A stretch of 12,947 nucleotides of DNA from Reyranella sp. GTDB lineage: Bacteria; Pseudomonadota; Alphaproteobacteria; Reyranellales; Reyranellaceae. Below are positions 1-7,461 of this stretch, in pieces. Positions within the stretch are counted from its first letter, which is position 1. Every line of letters starts with the position of its first letter. The notes beneath the pieces were generated by a model. It was not told the DNA's origin, ran no database searches, and saw only the letters and a list, made by a program, of their open reading frames with translations. The position numbers and the translations under genes are program-made. The stretch covers positions 1 through 12,947 of the forward strand of contig JAUXST010000338.1 in NCBI GenBank assembly GCA_030679805.1, written 5' to 3'.

Positions 1-1
1 G

Positions 2-1726
2 TCGGCCCGATGGTCGCTGCGATCGAAGCTGGCCATTCTGGTGGCCGCGGCGTTTCTGCCGGTGTTGGGACTTGCGGCCTGGGACGCCGATAGTGGCTTG
101 CGGACGATGGAAAGCCAACGCGCCGCAGCCGTGACATCGGCGGCCGAGCTTGCGGTAGCGCGTCAGCGTGTGACGATCGAGAGCACTCGGCGTCTGCTGC
201 CGGCGATCTGCTCGGATGCGGCGGTGTCGAAAAGCGCAAGCGCGGAGGCGACGCCTTCCGACACCACCGGCTGCGGGATATATCTCGACGGGATTCTGAA
301 GACCTTTCCCGCCGAATATTCAGCCGCGCTGGTCACGGATGACAAGGGGATCGCGCGCTGCTCGAGTTCGGTGACGGTCGTCGGCATGAGCTTCGCCGAC
401 CGGGCGATATTCGCCCAGGTCCGTGACACCAAGGCATTTTCCATTGGAGCCCCGATTGCCAGCCGGGCGACGGGACTCGTCGTCATTCCCGTGGCACTGC
501 CGGTTCTGCGTGGGAGTGAATTCGGCGGCATGTGCGCCATCGGCATTTCGCTCGCGAGTTTTGCCAACGCGGTTACCTCCGTACCGACGGAAGCTGGGAT
601 GACGGTGGCGCTAATTGATCGCAGCGGTGCTTCGATCGGGGCCAGTGTCGAGACGGCCCGGACCTTGCCTGCCGCTACCCGGGTCGCCGCGGCAATTGCC
701 GGACGGCAGACTTTGTTCAAGGACTACGGCCAGGACGGAACGCTTTACGAGTTCAGCCTTCGCCCCTTGATGGGAAGTGCGATGTTTGTTGTCGCGGCCA
801 TGCCTGTGGAGCAGGGCTTCCTTGTCCTTGCGCGCGCCGGAAGCGGACTCGTTCTCTTGTTGTTGGCTCTTGTCGTGTCGCTTGCGGCGGTCTGGTTCGG
901 TGCCGATCGCTGGTGCGTGCGGCCCTTGCGCTACATCCAGGATTTCGCCGGCAAGATCAGCCGCGGCGAAGTCGCGGACTTTGTGCCGCCGCGGCCCTGG
1001 ACGCCCGAACTGACCGCGGTTGGCGAGGGCGTAACGACGATGGCCGCGGCGATCACGAGCCGGGAAGCCGAATTGAGGGCGGGCCTCGAGCAGCGCGATC
1101 ACATGCTGCGTGAGATTCATCACCGGGTTAAGAACAACCTGCAGATGATCTCGAGCCTGCTCAACCTGCAGGCCGGCGAAATCCGCTCGCCGCGCATCCG
1201 TCGCTATTTCGGCGATGCCCAGAATCGCGTTCTCACTCTTTCGATCCTGCATCGACACCTCTATGAGCGAACCAGTTGGGCGTTGGTCGATTTCCAGCGA
1301 TTCATCAGCGATCTGGTGCGGCAGATTTCGGTGGTGGGTAGCAACGACAAGCCCTCCGTGCCGCGCTTTCATATCCGCGCACCGATCATGGCGGTCGGGC
1401 CCGACACGGCCATTCCGGTGGGGCTGATCGTCACCGAGGCCGTGAGCGCCGCCTTGCGTCACGACTTCAGCGATGTCGCCACGCCCGAGATTCGGATCGA
1501 AGCGGCTGAAAGCAACGGACAGGTCACCTTCGTTATCGAGGACAACGGTCTGGATAGACATGGCAGCGCGATGCGGATGGGCGGGCGCGGTGTGTTCGGC
1601 CTGACCTTGATCCGGGGCCTGGCCGCGCAGCTCGGCGGCAACGTGACGGTAACGTCGGGAGACGGCGGCGGCACGCGAATTGCCCTCATCTTTCCGATGG
1701 CCACCGGGCAGGCCGCGGATGCCTAG
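2..1726 (+). CDS. HisKA_2-family membrane sensor histidine kinase (5'-truncated by window edge)
   Basis: Membrane-bound sensor kinase that should sense a periplasmic signal and phosphorylate a response regulator. The frame is open to the first base of the window, so the true start lies upstream; GTG at 41 is only an internal candidate. Counting from that GTG: an N-terminal membrane segment (about 1-15, extending upstream), a periplasmic Cache-like sensor region (about 20-255), a second membrane helix (about 268-288), a HAMP-like linker, then the HisKA_2 dimerisation box with the REIHHRVKNNLQ signature (H360/H361), followed by an HATPase domain to about 555. The ATPase motifs are odd: the N-box reads TEAVSAALRH, where family members have NELVTNALKH, so the Mg-binding Asn is Ala; the G1 box reads DNGLDRHG. 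Its stop overlaps the next kinase gene by 8 bases, so the two are probably one operon. In alphaproteobacteria, HisKA_2/HWE kinases often feed PhyR in the general stress response. Family assignment is firm; catalytic competence is uncertain. Confidence 0.9.
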   Translation, partial: SARWSLRSKLAILVAAAFLPVLGLAAWDADSGLRTMESQRAAAVTSAAELAVARQRVTIESTRRLLPAICSDAAVSKSASAEATPSDTTGCGIYLDGILKTFPAEYSAALVTDDKGIARCSSSVTVVGMSFADRAIFAQVRDTKAFSIGAPIASRATGLVVIPVALPVLRGSEFGGMCAIGISLASFANAVTSVPTEAGMTVALIDRSGASIGASVETARTLPAATRVAAAIAGRQTLFKDYGQDGTLYEFSLRPLMGSAMFVVAAMPVEQGFLVLARAGSGLVLLLLALVVSLAAVWFGADRWCVRPLRYIQDFAGKISRGEVADFVPPRPWTPELTAVGEGVTTMAAAITSREAELRAGLEQRDHMLREIHHRVKNNLQMISSLLNLQAGEIRSPRIRRYFGDAQNRVLTLSILHRHLYERTSWALVDFQRFISDLVRQISVVGSNDKPSVPRFHIRAPIMAVGPDTAIPVGLIVTEAVSAALRHDFSDVATPEIRIEAAESNGQVTFVIEDNGLDRHGSAMRMGGRGVFGLTLIRGLAAQLGGNVTVTSGDGGGTRIALIFPMATGQAADA

Positions 1727-4289
1727 CACATCGCTCGCCGGACGCTCGGTCGGCCTGATCGTCGGGTTGACGATTGCGGTGTTGATCGCGACGGGTGCGA
1801 TGCTCGCCATTACCCATTCCAACTCGGCCGCCCGTCAGCAACGCCTTGTGGTCGGGAACTACGAGACCATGTCTTTGATGCGCGAGACCGTGATCGTGTT
1901 GCAGGGCGCCGAACTCGGCCAGCAAAGCTACCTTCTGACCGGCAATCCGACCACTCTCGAGCTTTACGAGCAAGCGCGCCTGCACATCGAGGCCAGCCTG
2001 CGCCAGCTCGAGGCGGCCGCCTCCATCGACCTGGAGGCGACGCGGCAGGCCAGGGATTTTCGCGGCCTCGCCATGGACAAGCTCGAATGGCTCGGGAGCA
2101 CGCTGGCAGCGTATCAGCTCTACGGGCGCGACGCCGCCCTGGCGCTGGCCCGAACCGGCGCTCCCGGCGCGACCATGGAGCAGATTCGCCGCGTCGCCGA
2201 CAAGTTCATCGAAGGCCAGAGACTTCTGCTGGCCCAGCGGCTTGCGACGCTGCGCTCGGAGCAGGACAAGTCCGATATCGCCGGCTTGCTTGTCATGGGA
2301 GGCGGTTTCGTATGCCTCATTGCCGGCATGGTGATCGTCATCGGCGGGGCCGGTCGACTGGAACGTGCGCAGCGCGAACTCATCGCGCGTTCAACCCTGC
2401 TTATGACGACCCTCGAGAGCTTGCGAGATCCCATCTTCGTGATCAACGCCGACGGCACAGTTGCGGCGTGGAACGAACCCTTCCTGCGGCTTGCAGGCTG
2501 GGATCCGGCCAGGCACGGCGCCTTGACGCGGGATCAGTTGCTTTCGGACCGATCGCCGTCGATGCGCGTCCTGCTTGCTCCGTTGAAGCTCGATGGCGAT
2601 GCGCCGGAGCGGCCGTCGATCGCCCGCGTGTCGTATGAAGGCCGGGACTATGAGGTCTCGGCCGGCGAGATGTCGGGTGGCGGAGTGGTGGTGCGTTGCG
2701 TCGACATCACCGAGAAACTGCAGGACGAGGCGGCCCTCCGCCAGGGACAGAAAATGGAGGCGATTGGCCAGCTTACCGGCGGCATGGCGCACGACTTCAA
2801 CAACATCCTTCAAGTCGTGCAGGCGAATCTCGAACTCATGAAGGCCGACGTCACCGCCGATCCCGAGATGCTTGCGCGTCTGCAGACCGCCATGGCGGCG
2901 GCGGAGCGGGGCGCACGACTGACCCACCAGCTCCTGGCCTTCGCCCGGCGTCAGCCGTTGGCGCCACAGGCGACCAATATCGCGCGGCTGTTGTCGGATC
3001 TCGCCGATCTGCTTCGCCAGTCGCTCGGTGAACGCGTCGTCATGGAGCTGGCGATCGCCGAAGATGCTTGGAATGCAAAAATCGATCCCGGCCAGCTCGA
3101 GAACGCGATCCTCAATCTGGCGATCAATGCGCGTGACGCCATGCCCGATGGCGGCACGGTGAGGGTCGAGGTGTCCAATGAGACCCTCGATCAGCGCTAC
3201 GCGACACTGCATCCCGACGTGATTCCAGGCCCCTACGTTCTCGTCGCGGTGAGCGATACTGGCACGGGCATGCCTCCGGACGTTGCCGCGCAGGCGTTCG
3301 ACCCATTCTTCACGACCAAGCGCGACGGCAAGGGCACAGGACTTGGGCTCAGCATGGTCTACGGTTTCGTCCGCCAGTCCAGTGGCCACATCCGCATCGA
3401 CAGCGCCATCGGCCAGGGCACAAGCGTAAAGCTCTATCTTCCTCGGACTCTTGACGCGGTCGCGGGCAAGCCGCCGGACGCAACGACGACGCCGACCGGC
3501 AGGGAGCGTATTCTGGTGGTCGAAGACCACGACGACGTGAGGCTCGCGGTTGTCGACATGCTAAAGGGCTGGGGCTATCGGGTGACGCCTGCCGAGAACG
3601 CCGATGCTGCGGTCGTATTGCTGAACGAGGGCGCCGAGTTCGACCTTCTGTTCACCGATATCGTGATGCCCGGCACGACGCCGGTCATGGAGATGGTGCG
3701 GCTGGCGCAGCGTCTGCAGCCTGACATCGCCGTCCTGCTCACCTCCGGCTACGCCAGGGATCTGATTCCCGAACAGGGCTATACGGATTATTCAATGGTC
3801 GCCAAGCCTTATGGCAGCAGCGTGCTGGCGGCCAGGATACGAGGCGTGCTGGCCGCGCGCCGGACGCAGCCGCAGCCAAAGCCGCAGCCGCCGGCAGTAC
3901 CGTCCCAGGATGCGTCCACCAACGGGTCGCCTCGTCGCGTTCTGCTGGTCGAGGACGAGGTCCTTCTCCGCATGTCGGTTTCCGACATGCTGGAGCGTCT
4001 TGGCTGCTCGGTCGAGAGTGTCGGCAGTGCGGAACAGGCCCTCGAAGTGCTGGCGCGGGACGAATCGTTCGACCTGTTGCTGACCGACCTCGGGTTGCCG
4101 GGGATAAGCGGCGAGGAACTCGCCGCGGAAGTGGGCCGGCGGTATTGCAAATTGCCGGTGGTCATCGCCAGCGGCTACGGCCGGCCCGAGGGGCAGCCGG
4201 ACGGCCGGCAGTTTATCACCAAGCCCTATTCCTCGGTCGACCTGCAGCAGGCCCTCGACCATGCCGCCCGGACCGCCGACGGCGGCTGA
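1719..4289 (+). CDS. Hybrid sensor histidine kinase CHASE3-PAS-HisKA-HATPase-REC-REC
   Basis: Membrane hybrid kinase of 856 residues. The ATG at 1719 is preferred over an in-frame TTG at 1680, since it gives the usual 8-base overlap with the upstream stop and starts directly before the first membrane helix. Domains: TM1 (about 9-31), a CHASE3-type extracytoplasmic region with the GQQSYLLTGN motif (about 50-180), TM2 (about 187-211), a PAS domain (about 225-330, DPIFVINADG), HisKA with GGMAHDFNN and the phosphoacceptor H358, an HATPase with N-box N470 (NLAINARDAM), G1 DTGTGM, F box FDPFFTTK and G2 GKGTGLGL. Two receiver domains follow: REC1 with D647 (FTDIVMPG) and REC2 with D790 (LTDLGLPG), joined by a Pro/Gln-rich linker. 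All catalytic residues are present. REC1 and REC2 suggest an internal phosphorelay or a phosphate sink. No DNA-binding output domain is present, so a separate phosphotransfer protein or regulator is expected. Pairing with the upstream kinase suggests they signal together (inference). Confidence 0.95.
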   Translation: MPSTSLAGRSVGLIVGLTIAVLIATGAMLAITHSNSAARQQRLVVGNYETMSLMRETVIVLQGAELGQQSYLLTGNPTTLELYEQARLHIEASLRQLEAAASIDLEATRQARDFRGLAMDKLEWLGSTLAAYQLYGRDAALALARTGAPGATMEQIRRVADKFIEGQRLLLAQRLATLRSEQDKSDIAGLLVMGGGFVCLIAGMVIVIGGAGRLERAQRELIARSTLLMTTLESLRDPIFVINADGTVAAWNEPFLRLAGWDPARHGALTRDQLLSDRSPSMRVLLAPLKLDGDAPERPSIARVSYEGRDYEVSAGEMSGGGVVVRCVDITEKLQDEAALRQGQKMEAIGQLTGGMAHDFNNILQVVQANLELMKADVTADPEMLARLQTAMAAAERGARLTHQLLAFARRQPLAPQATNIARLLSDLADLLRQSLGERVVMELAIAEDAWNAKIDPGQLENAILNLAINARDAMPDGGTVRVEVSNETLDQRYATLHPDVIPGPYVLVAVSDTGTGMPPDVAAQAFDPFFTTKRDGKGTGLGLSMVYGFVRQSSGHIRIDSAIGQGTSVKLYLPRTLDAVAGKPPDATTTPTGRERILVVEDHDDVRLAVVDMLKGWGYRVTPAENADAAVVLLNEGAEFDLLFTDIVMPGTTPVMEMVRLAQRLQPDIAVLLTSGYARDLIPEQGYTDYSMVAKPYGSSVLAARIRGVLAARRTQPQPKPQPPAVPSQDASTNGSPRRVLLVEDEVLLRMSVSDMLERLGCSVESVGSAEQALEVLARDESFDLLLTDLGLPGISGEELAAEVGRRYCKLPVVIASGYGRPEGQPDGRQFITKPYSSVDLQQALDHAARTADGG

Positions 4290-4319
4290 GACCCGCCGGG
4301 CCCTGCCCACCCTTCCGCT

Positions 4320-4344
4320 GCAACCCTTCCTGACGTCGGGCGTT
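4320..4344 (+). promoter_or_regulatory. EcfG-like general stress promoter (GCAAC-N16-CGTT)
   Basis: GCAAC at 4320-4324 and CGTT at 4341-4344 are separated by exactly 16 bases, lying in the gap between the hybrid kinase and the 48-residue gene, 31 bases before its ATG. The alphaproteobacterial EcfG consensus is GGAAC-N16/17-CGTT, so this site has one mismatch in the -35 element. The same GCAAC variant recurs at three other gene starts in the window, which supports it. Confidence 0.5.
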
Positions 4345-4375
4345 GGTTTGACGTGAGACCAGCGGAGGGCTCGAG

Positions 4376-4522
4376 ATGAATTTTACCGTTCCCCCCCCCA
4401 GGACGTCGCGCAGCGAAGTCCGGGACCGCACCATCAATCAGCTGCCGGAAGGCGAGTTGCTCGACCTCTTCGTGGCGGTGCTGATCATCGTACCGATCGC
4501 CGTCTTCGTGCGGTTCCTCTGA
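4376..4522 (+). CDS. Small single-span membrane protein (48 aa)
   Basis: A 48-residue protein with an excellent Shine-Dalgarno sequence, GGAGGG at 4364-4369, six bases before the ATG. The N-terminal half is polar and basic (three prolines, then RTSRSEVRDRTINQLPEGE). The C-terminal half, LLDLFVAVLIIVPIAVFVRFL, is a single hydrophobic helix ending in Arg-Phe-Leu, so the protein should sit in the inner membrane. I do not recognise a named family. The gene sits between an EcfG-like element and a second one feeding the CsbD-like gene, so a stress-related role is inferred. A run of nine C at 4391-4399 encodes the triple proline; slippage there would destroy the frame. The match of ribosome site, start and a membrane helix makes a real gene likely, though its size leaves some doubt. 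Confidence 0.7.
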   Translation: MNFTVPPPRTSRSEVRDRTINQLPEGELLDLFVAVLIIVPIAVFVRFL

Positions 4523-4523
4523 G

Positions 4524-4548
4524 GCAACCTCGGAAGACCGGGGCCGTT
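4524..4548 (+). promoter_or_regulatory. EcfG-like promoter before CsbD-like gene (GCAAC-N16-CGTT)
   Basis: GCAAC at 4524-4528 and CGTT at 4545-4548, 16 bases apart, begin right after the stop of the 48-residue gene and end 42 bases before the ATG at 4591. This is one mismatch from the EcfG consensus GGAAC-N16/17-CGTT. CsbD-like genes are commonly stress-induced, and in alphaproteobacteria are often in the EcfG regulon, which fits. Confidence 0.5.
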
Positions 4549-4590
4549 CATAAGCCATCAGCCATTCGCCAACAGCGACAGGAGAATAAT

Positions 4591-4911
4591 ATGCGCTCAC
4601 TTTCGATTCTGGCCATCTGCCTGGCGGCGGCTTCGGCCGCGCTGCCGGTTGCCGTTCATGCCCAGACGAACAGCCAAACCACGACGCAGGGCGATGCCAA
4701 GACGATATGGGAGAAGATCAAGGGCAGCTGGACCCAAAGCAAGGGCGCCGTGAAGGAGCAGTGGGGCAAATTGACGGATGACGATCTGTTGGCGATCGAG
4801 GGGCGGCGCGATCAGCTCGTCGGCAAGATCCAGACCCGCTACGGAATCTCCCACGAGGAGGCCGAGGCCCAGGTCAGCGGCTGGGAGACGCGCCGCGCGC
4901 GCGACATGTAG
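4591..4911 (+). CDS. Exported CsbD-like stress protein
   Basis: A 106-residue protein. The ATG at 4591 follows an AGGAG ribosome site at 4580-4584. Residues 1-24 form a Sec signal peptide (hydrophobic core ILAICLAAASAALPVAV, cleavage after VHA), so the product should be periplasmic. The mature part carries a CsbD-like region, from IWEKIKGSWTQSKGAVKEQWGKL through DDLLAIEGRRDQLVGKIQTRYG to AEAQVSGWE. CsbD proteins are small, highly charged, stress-induced proteins with no known biochemical activity. Most are cytoplasmic, so the signal peptide marks the exported subgroup common in proteobacteria. It stands under its own EcfG-like element and is followed after 34 bases by another exported protein, possibly co-transcribed. 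Family membership is well supported; function is not. Confidence 0.9.
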   Translation: MRSLSILAICLAAASAALPVAVHAQTNSQTTTQGDAKTIWEKIKGSWTQSKGAVKEQWGKLTDDDLLAIEGRRDQLVGKIQTRYGISHEEAEAQVSGWETRRARDM

Positions 4912-4945
4912 TCGACGGGCCGTCCCTGCTCGAAGGATGATGTCG

Positions 4946-5536
4946 ATGCAACGGGCAAGTCGTCTTGCAGCAACTACGACGGTCGCGATGCTGGCCGGTG
5001 TCCTTGCCATGTCGGCGTTCGCCCAGACGTCGGCGTTCGCTCAGACAGCGACTGCAGGCACACCGATCGAGTTTCGCGATCCCAAGACCGGCAAGGTCTG
5101 GACCCCGTACAATGTGAGCCAGGACGACAAGTTGGCGCCCCGAACCGCGACGTCGGTGCAGGACAAGGCCTTCGATCCCCAGAGTCAGCGCGCCGTCGTC
5201 GAAGGCGTGACGGTACAACGGCCGCGAGCCCAGTTGATGGGGATGTTGCATGTCACCGCGGGGCCAGGCGTGCCGCTCGTCACGCTCGACGGCGCTTCCC
5301 TGCAGGCCATACCCGGCGAACGATGGCTTACTGCCCTGTATGTGACCAACAACAGCGCTACCACGGTAGATACCATCGTCGGATGCCTGTTCACCAACGC
5401 TGACCGCAAGGTCGAGGATACGCGTGTGATCGTTCCGCCGGCAGGTCCGGGAGAACGGCTGGCGCTGCAGGTATACGGTCCGCGCGTAGACATGTTCGTC
5501 GATCGCGTCACCTGCCAAATCATCTCGCCGACCTAG
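4946..5536 (+). CDS. Secreted protein of unknown function
   Basis: A protein of about 196 residues that I do not recognise. Three in-frame ATGs lie at 4937, 4940 and 4946. The last is chosen because AAGGA at 4933-4937 then stands eight bases away. A Sec signal peptide (basic start, core TTVAMLAGVLAMSAFA) is followed by two back-to-back copies of SAFAQT, encoded by an 18-bp tandem duplication at 5012-5047, which gives two possible cleavage sites. The mature protein begins GTPIEFRDPKTGKVWTPYN and ends in a likely beta-rich region with two cysteines (GCLF and VTCQI) that could form a disulfide in the periplasm. No catalytic motif is visible. The gene is 34 bases after the CsbD-like gene with no clear promoter of its own, so the two may share a transcript. 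Confidence 0.8.
   Translation: MQRASRLAATTTVAMLAGVLAMSAFAQTSAFAQTATAGTPIEFRDPKTGKVWTPYNVSQDDKLAPRTATSVQDKAFDPQSQRAVVEGVTVQRPRAQLMGMLHVTAGPGVPLVTLDGASLQAIPGERWLTALYVTNNSATTVDTIVGCLFTNADRKVEDTRVIVPPAGPGERLALQVYGPRVDMFVDRVTCQIISPT
5012..5047 (+). repeat. 18-bp tandem duplication in a signal peptide
   Basis: Two adjacent 18-base copies (5012-5029 and 5030-5047) differ at only two positions and each encode Ser-Ala-Phe-Ala-Gln-Thr. The unit contains the signal peptidase motif AFA, so the duplication doubles the cleavage site without shifting the frame. Confidence 0.85.
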
Positions 5537-5547
5537 AGGCACCGCGA

Positions 5548-5560
5548 GAGCAATTTGCTC
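5548..5560. repeat. 13-bp perfect palindrome upstream of solute-binding protein gene
   Basis: GAGCAA-T-TTGCTC forms a perfect inverted repeat in the 72-base gap before the substrate-binding protein gene, 48 bases upstream of its ATG. It could be a transcription-factor operator. A hairpin with no loop is unlikely, and no T-run follows, so it is not a clear terminator. Confidence 0.35.
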
Positions 5561-5608
5561 ACCCCCGAAAAGTCGCTACGGTCAGCCTTTGGACTGAAGG
5601 GGGCGTGG

Positions 5609-7180
5609 ATGCGTGGCAGTGATTTCGGACGTCGGGCGGCATTGGCGGGTGGCGTGGCGTTGGCGGGGCTGTCGCTCGTCCGGCCGAGAGAGGTTCGCGC
5701 CGCGAAAGCGCTGACCGTCGTGCTGGAATCCGAGGTCACGATCCTCGATCCGCACGCCACCACGGTGAACATCACCCGGACGTTCGCGCTGCATGTGTTC
5801 GATACGCTGTTCGCCATGAACGAGGCCGGCGAGATCAAGCCGCAGATGGTCGACACCTGGCAAAGCAGCGCCGACAAACTCACCTGGACCTTCGTTCTGC
5901 GTGACGGACTGAAATGGCATGACGGCGCGCCGGTGACGGCGGCGGACTGCGTTGCCTCGCTCAAGCGCTGGGGCGGACGCGACGCGCTGGGCAAGATGTT
6001 GCTGGCCGCCACGGTGTCGCTCGATGCCGTCGATGCGAAGACATTCAAGCTCGTCCTCAAGGAGCCGTTCCCACTGTTACTCGACGTGCTGGGCAAGCCG
6101 AACGCCCCGCTGCCGGTGATGATGCCGGAACGACTCGCCGCCACGCCGAGCGATCAGCGCATTGCCGAGCCGATCGGCTCGGGGCCGTTCCGCTTCGTGA
6201 AGAGCGAGTGGCGGCCGGGCAATGCGATGGTGCTGGAGCGCAATCCCGACTACGTGCCGCGCAAGGAGAAGCCCGACTTCCTGGCCGGCGGCAAGAACGT
6301 GAAGATCGACCGCCTCGTGCTGCGCGTCATGCCCGACCAGTCGACCGGCGCCAACGCGCTGATGGTGGGCGAGGTCGACTACATGCAATACCTGCCGTTC
6401 GACATGCTGCCGCTCCTCGAGAAGGAGCGCGGCGTGAAGCTCATGGGGCTGGGTGGCCTGCACCAATTCCAAGGCAACTTCCGCCTCAACCATGCAGCAC
6501 CCCCGTTCGACAATCCGGCGGTGCGACGCGTGCTGTGGAAGCTCGCCGACCAGGATGCGACGCTCACGGCGATCGGCGTGCCGGACCGCTACCGCGCGAA
6601 GTCGTGCCCGTCGTTCTGGATGTGCGGCACACCGCTCAGCACCGATGCCGGATCGGCCATCGCCAAGGTCGACCTGGCTGCCGCCCGTGCCGAGTTGAAG
6701 GCGTCCGGTTACAAGGGCGAGCCGGTGATCATCCTCGAGGTCGCGGGCTCGATCAGCCAGACCGCGGCGCGCTTGCTCGCACAAAATATGCGCGACGTGG
6801 GCTTCACCGTCGAGGAGCAGCCGCGTGACTGGCCGACTATTCTGGCCCGTCGAGCAAAGAAGGAGGGCTGGTCGATGTTCCCGGTCTACTCCAATGGCAC
6901 CGACATGTTCTCGCCGCTGACGCATTTCTATATCGCGGCAAGTTGCAACGATTTCCCGGGCTGGTCGTGCGATGTGCGCATCCCCAAGCTGCTGAAGGCT
7001 TTTACACAGGCCGCGACGCTCGAGGATCGCAAGCGGATCGCCGCCGAGATCCAGGTCATCGCCTACGAACTCGTGCCGTCGGTGATGTGGGGCCAGTTCA
7101 GCATCGCGTCGGGCTACCGCAGCGACCTCAAGGGCATGATCCAGTCGTCGTACCCGATGTTCTGGGAGGTCGATCGCTGA
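5609..7180 (+). CDS. ABC transporter substrate-binding protein, family 5 (peptide/nickel type), Tat-exported
   Basis: A periplasmic solute-binding protein of 523 residues, normal for SBP family 5, which binds oligopeptides, nickel chelates, opines or related solutes for an ABC importer. The ATG at 5609 is chosen over a TTG at 5555 because AAGGGGG at 5597-5603 precedes it at good spacing, and because it puts a twin-arginine signal at the start (DFGRRAALAGG, then a hydrophobic stretch and cleavage near VRAA). The mature protein shows family hallmarks: a start of LTVVLESEVTILDPHATT, LTWTFVLRDGLKWHDGAPVTAADCVASLKRW and EPIGSGPFRFVKSEWRPGNAMVLERNPDY. No permease or ATPase genes are adjacent, so it is an orphan here and its ligand cannot be named. 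Tat export implies folding, perhaps around a cofactor or ligand, before transport. Its stop overlaps the next gene (TGATG). Confidence 0.93.
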   Translation: MRGSDFGRRAALAGGVALAGLSLVRPREVRAAKALTVVLESEVTILDPHATTVNITRTFALHVFDTLFAMNEAGEIKPQMVDTWQSSADKLTWTFVLRDGLKWHDGAPVTAADCVASLKRWGGRDALGKMLLAATVSLDAVDAKTFKLVLKEPFPLLLDVLGKPNAPLPVMMPERLAATPSDQRIAEPIGSGPFRFVKSEWRPGNAMVLERNPDYVPRKEKPDFLAGGKNVKIDRLVLRVMPDQSTGANALMVGEVDYMQYLPFDMLPLLEKERGVKLMGLGGLHQFQGNFRLNHAAPPFDNPAVRRVLWKLADQDATLTAIGVPDRYRAKSCPSFWMCGTPLSTDAGSAIAKVDLAAARAELKASGYKGEPVIILEVAGSISQTAARLLAQNMRDVGFTVEEQPRDWPTILARRAKKEGWSMFPVYSNGTDMFSPLTHFYIAASCNDFPGWSCDVRIPKLLKAFTQAATLEDRKRIAAEIQVIAYELVPSVMWGQFSIASGYRSDLKGMIQSSYPMFWEVDR

Positions 7181-7461
7181 TGCCGGAGGTGAGGCACGAC
7201 GAGGCGCTGGGCCGCTACGAGCTCGAAACCGAACACGGGCTGGCGATCGCCGTCTATCGCCAGCAGGGCGATCGCCTGGTCTTTACCCATACGGAAGTGC
7301 CGCCGGCGGACGAGGGCAGGGGCATCGGCTCGCAGCTGGTCCGCGCCGCGCTGGATGATGGCCGCAAGCGCGGTTTCAAGATCGTGCCGGCGTGCAGCTT
7401 CGTGGTGGCCTTCGTGCGCCGGCATCCAGAATACGACGATGCCCGCAATCAGGAAGCCTGA
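7180..7461 (+). CDS. Small GNAT-like N-acetyltransferase (Acetyltransf_CG / NATD1 type)
   Basis: A protein of 93 residues starting at the ATG at 7180, which shares its A with the stop of the solute-binding protein gene (TGATG), so translation is coupled; GGGAGG lies about ten bases upstream. It matches the small GNAT-like family of about 90-100 residues: an N-terminal beta region (YELETEHGLAIAVYRQQGDRLVFTHTEVP), the acetyl-CoA loop EGRGIGSQLVRAALDDGRKRG, and the C-terminal signature IVPACSFVVAFVRRHPEY. These proteins bind acyl-CoA and are presumed acetyltransferases, but substrates are mostly unknown. The 3' end overlaps the convergent DUF2177 gene by 13 bases. A functional link with the transporter protein is not shown by the sequence. 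Confidence 0.9.
   Translation: MPEVRHDEALGRYELETEHGLAIAVYRQQGDRLVFTHTEVPPADEGRGIGSQLVRAALDDGRKRGFKIVPACSFVVAFVRRHPEYDDARNQEA

Noticed and set aside
1512..1534. GCAAC followed by CGTT inside the first kinase gene
   Set aside because: The spacer is 14 bases, outside the 16-17 allowed for EcfG, and it is deep inside a coding region.
611..1822. Minus-strand open frame of 403 residues opposite the HisKA_2 kinase
   Set aside because: It is antisense to recognisable kinase motifs and spans the junction of two overlapping genes; it is a GC-driven shadow.
2391..3530. Long minus-strand open frame opposite the hybrid kinase
   Set aside because: The kinase frame has complete catalytic motifs; the reverse frame has no recognisable domain or ribosome site.
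5555..5608. Upstream TTG start for the solute-binding protein
   Set aside because: The ATG at 5609 has a strong ribosome site and places the twin-arginine signal at the N-terminus; the extension would bury it.
6945..6969. GCAAC-N16-CGTG inside the solute-binding protein gene
   Set aside because: The -10 element lacks the final T, and no gene start lies at a suitable distance other than the coupled GNAT-like gene over 200 bases away.
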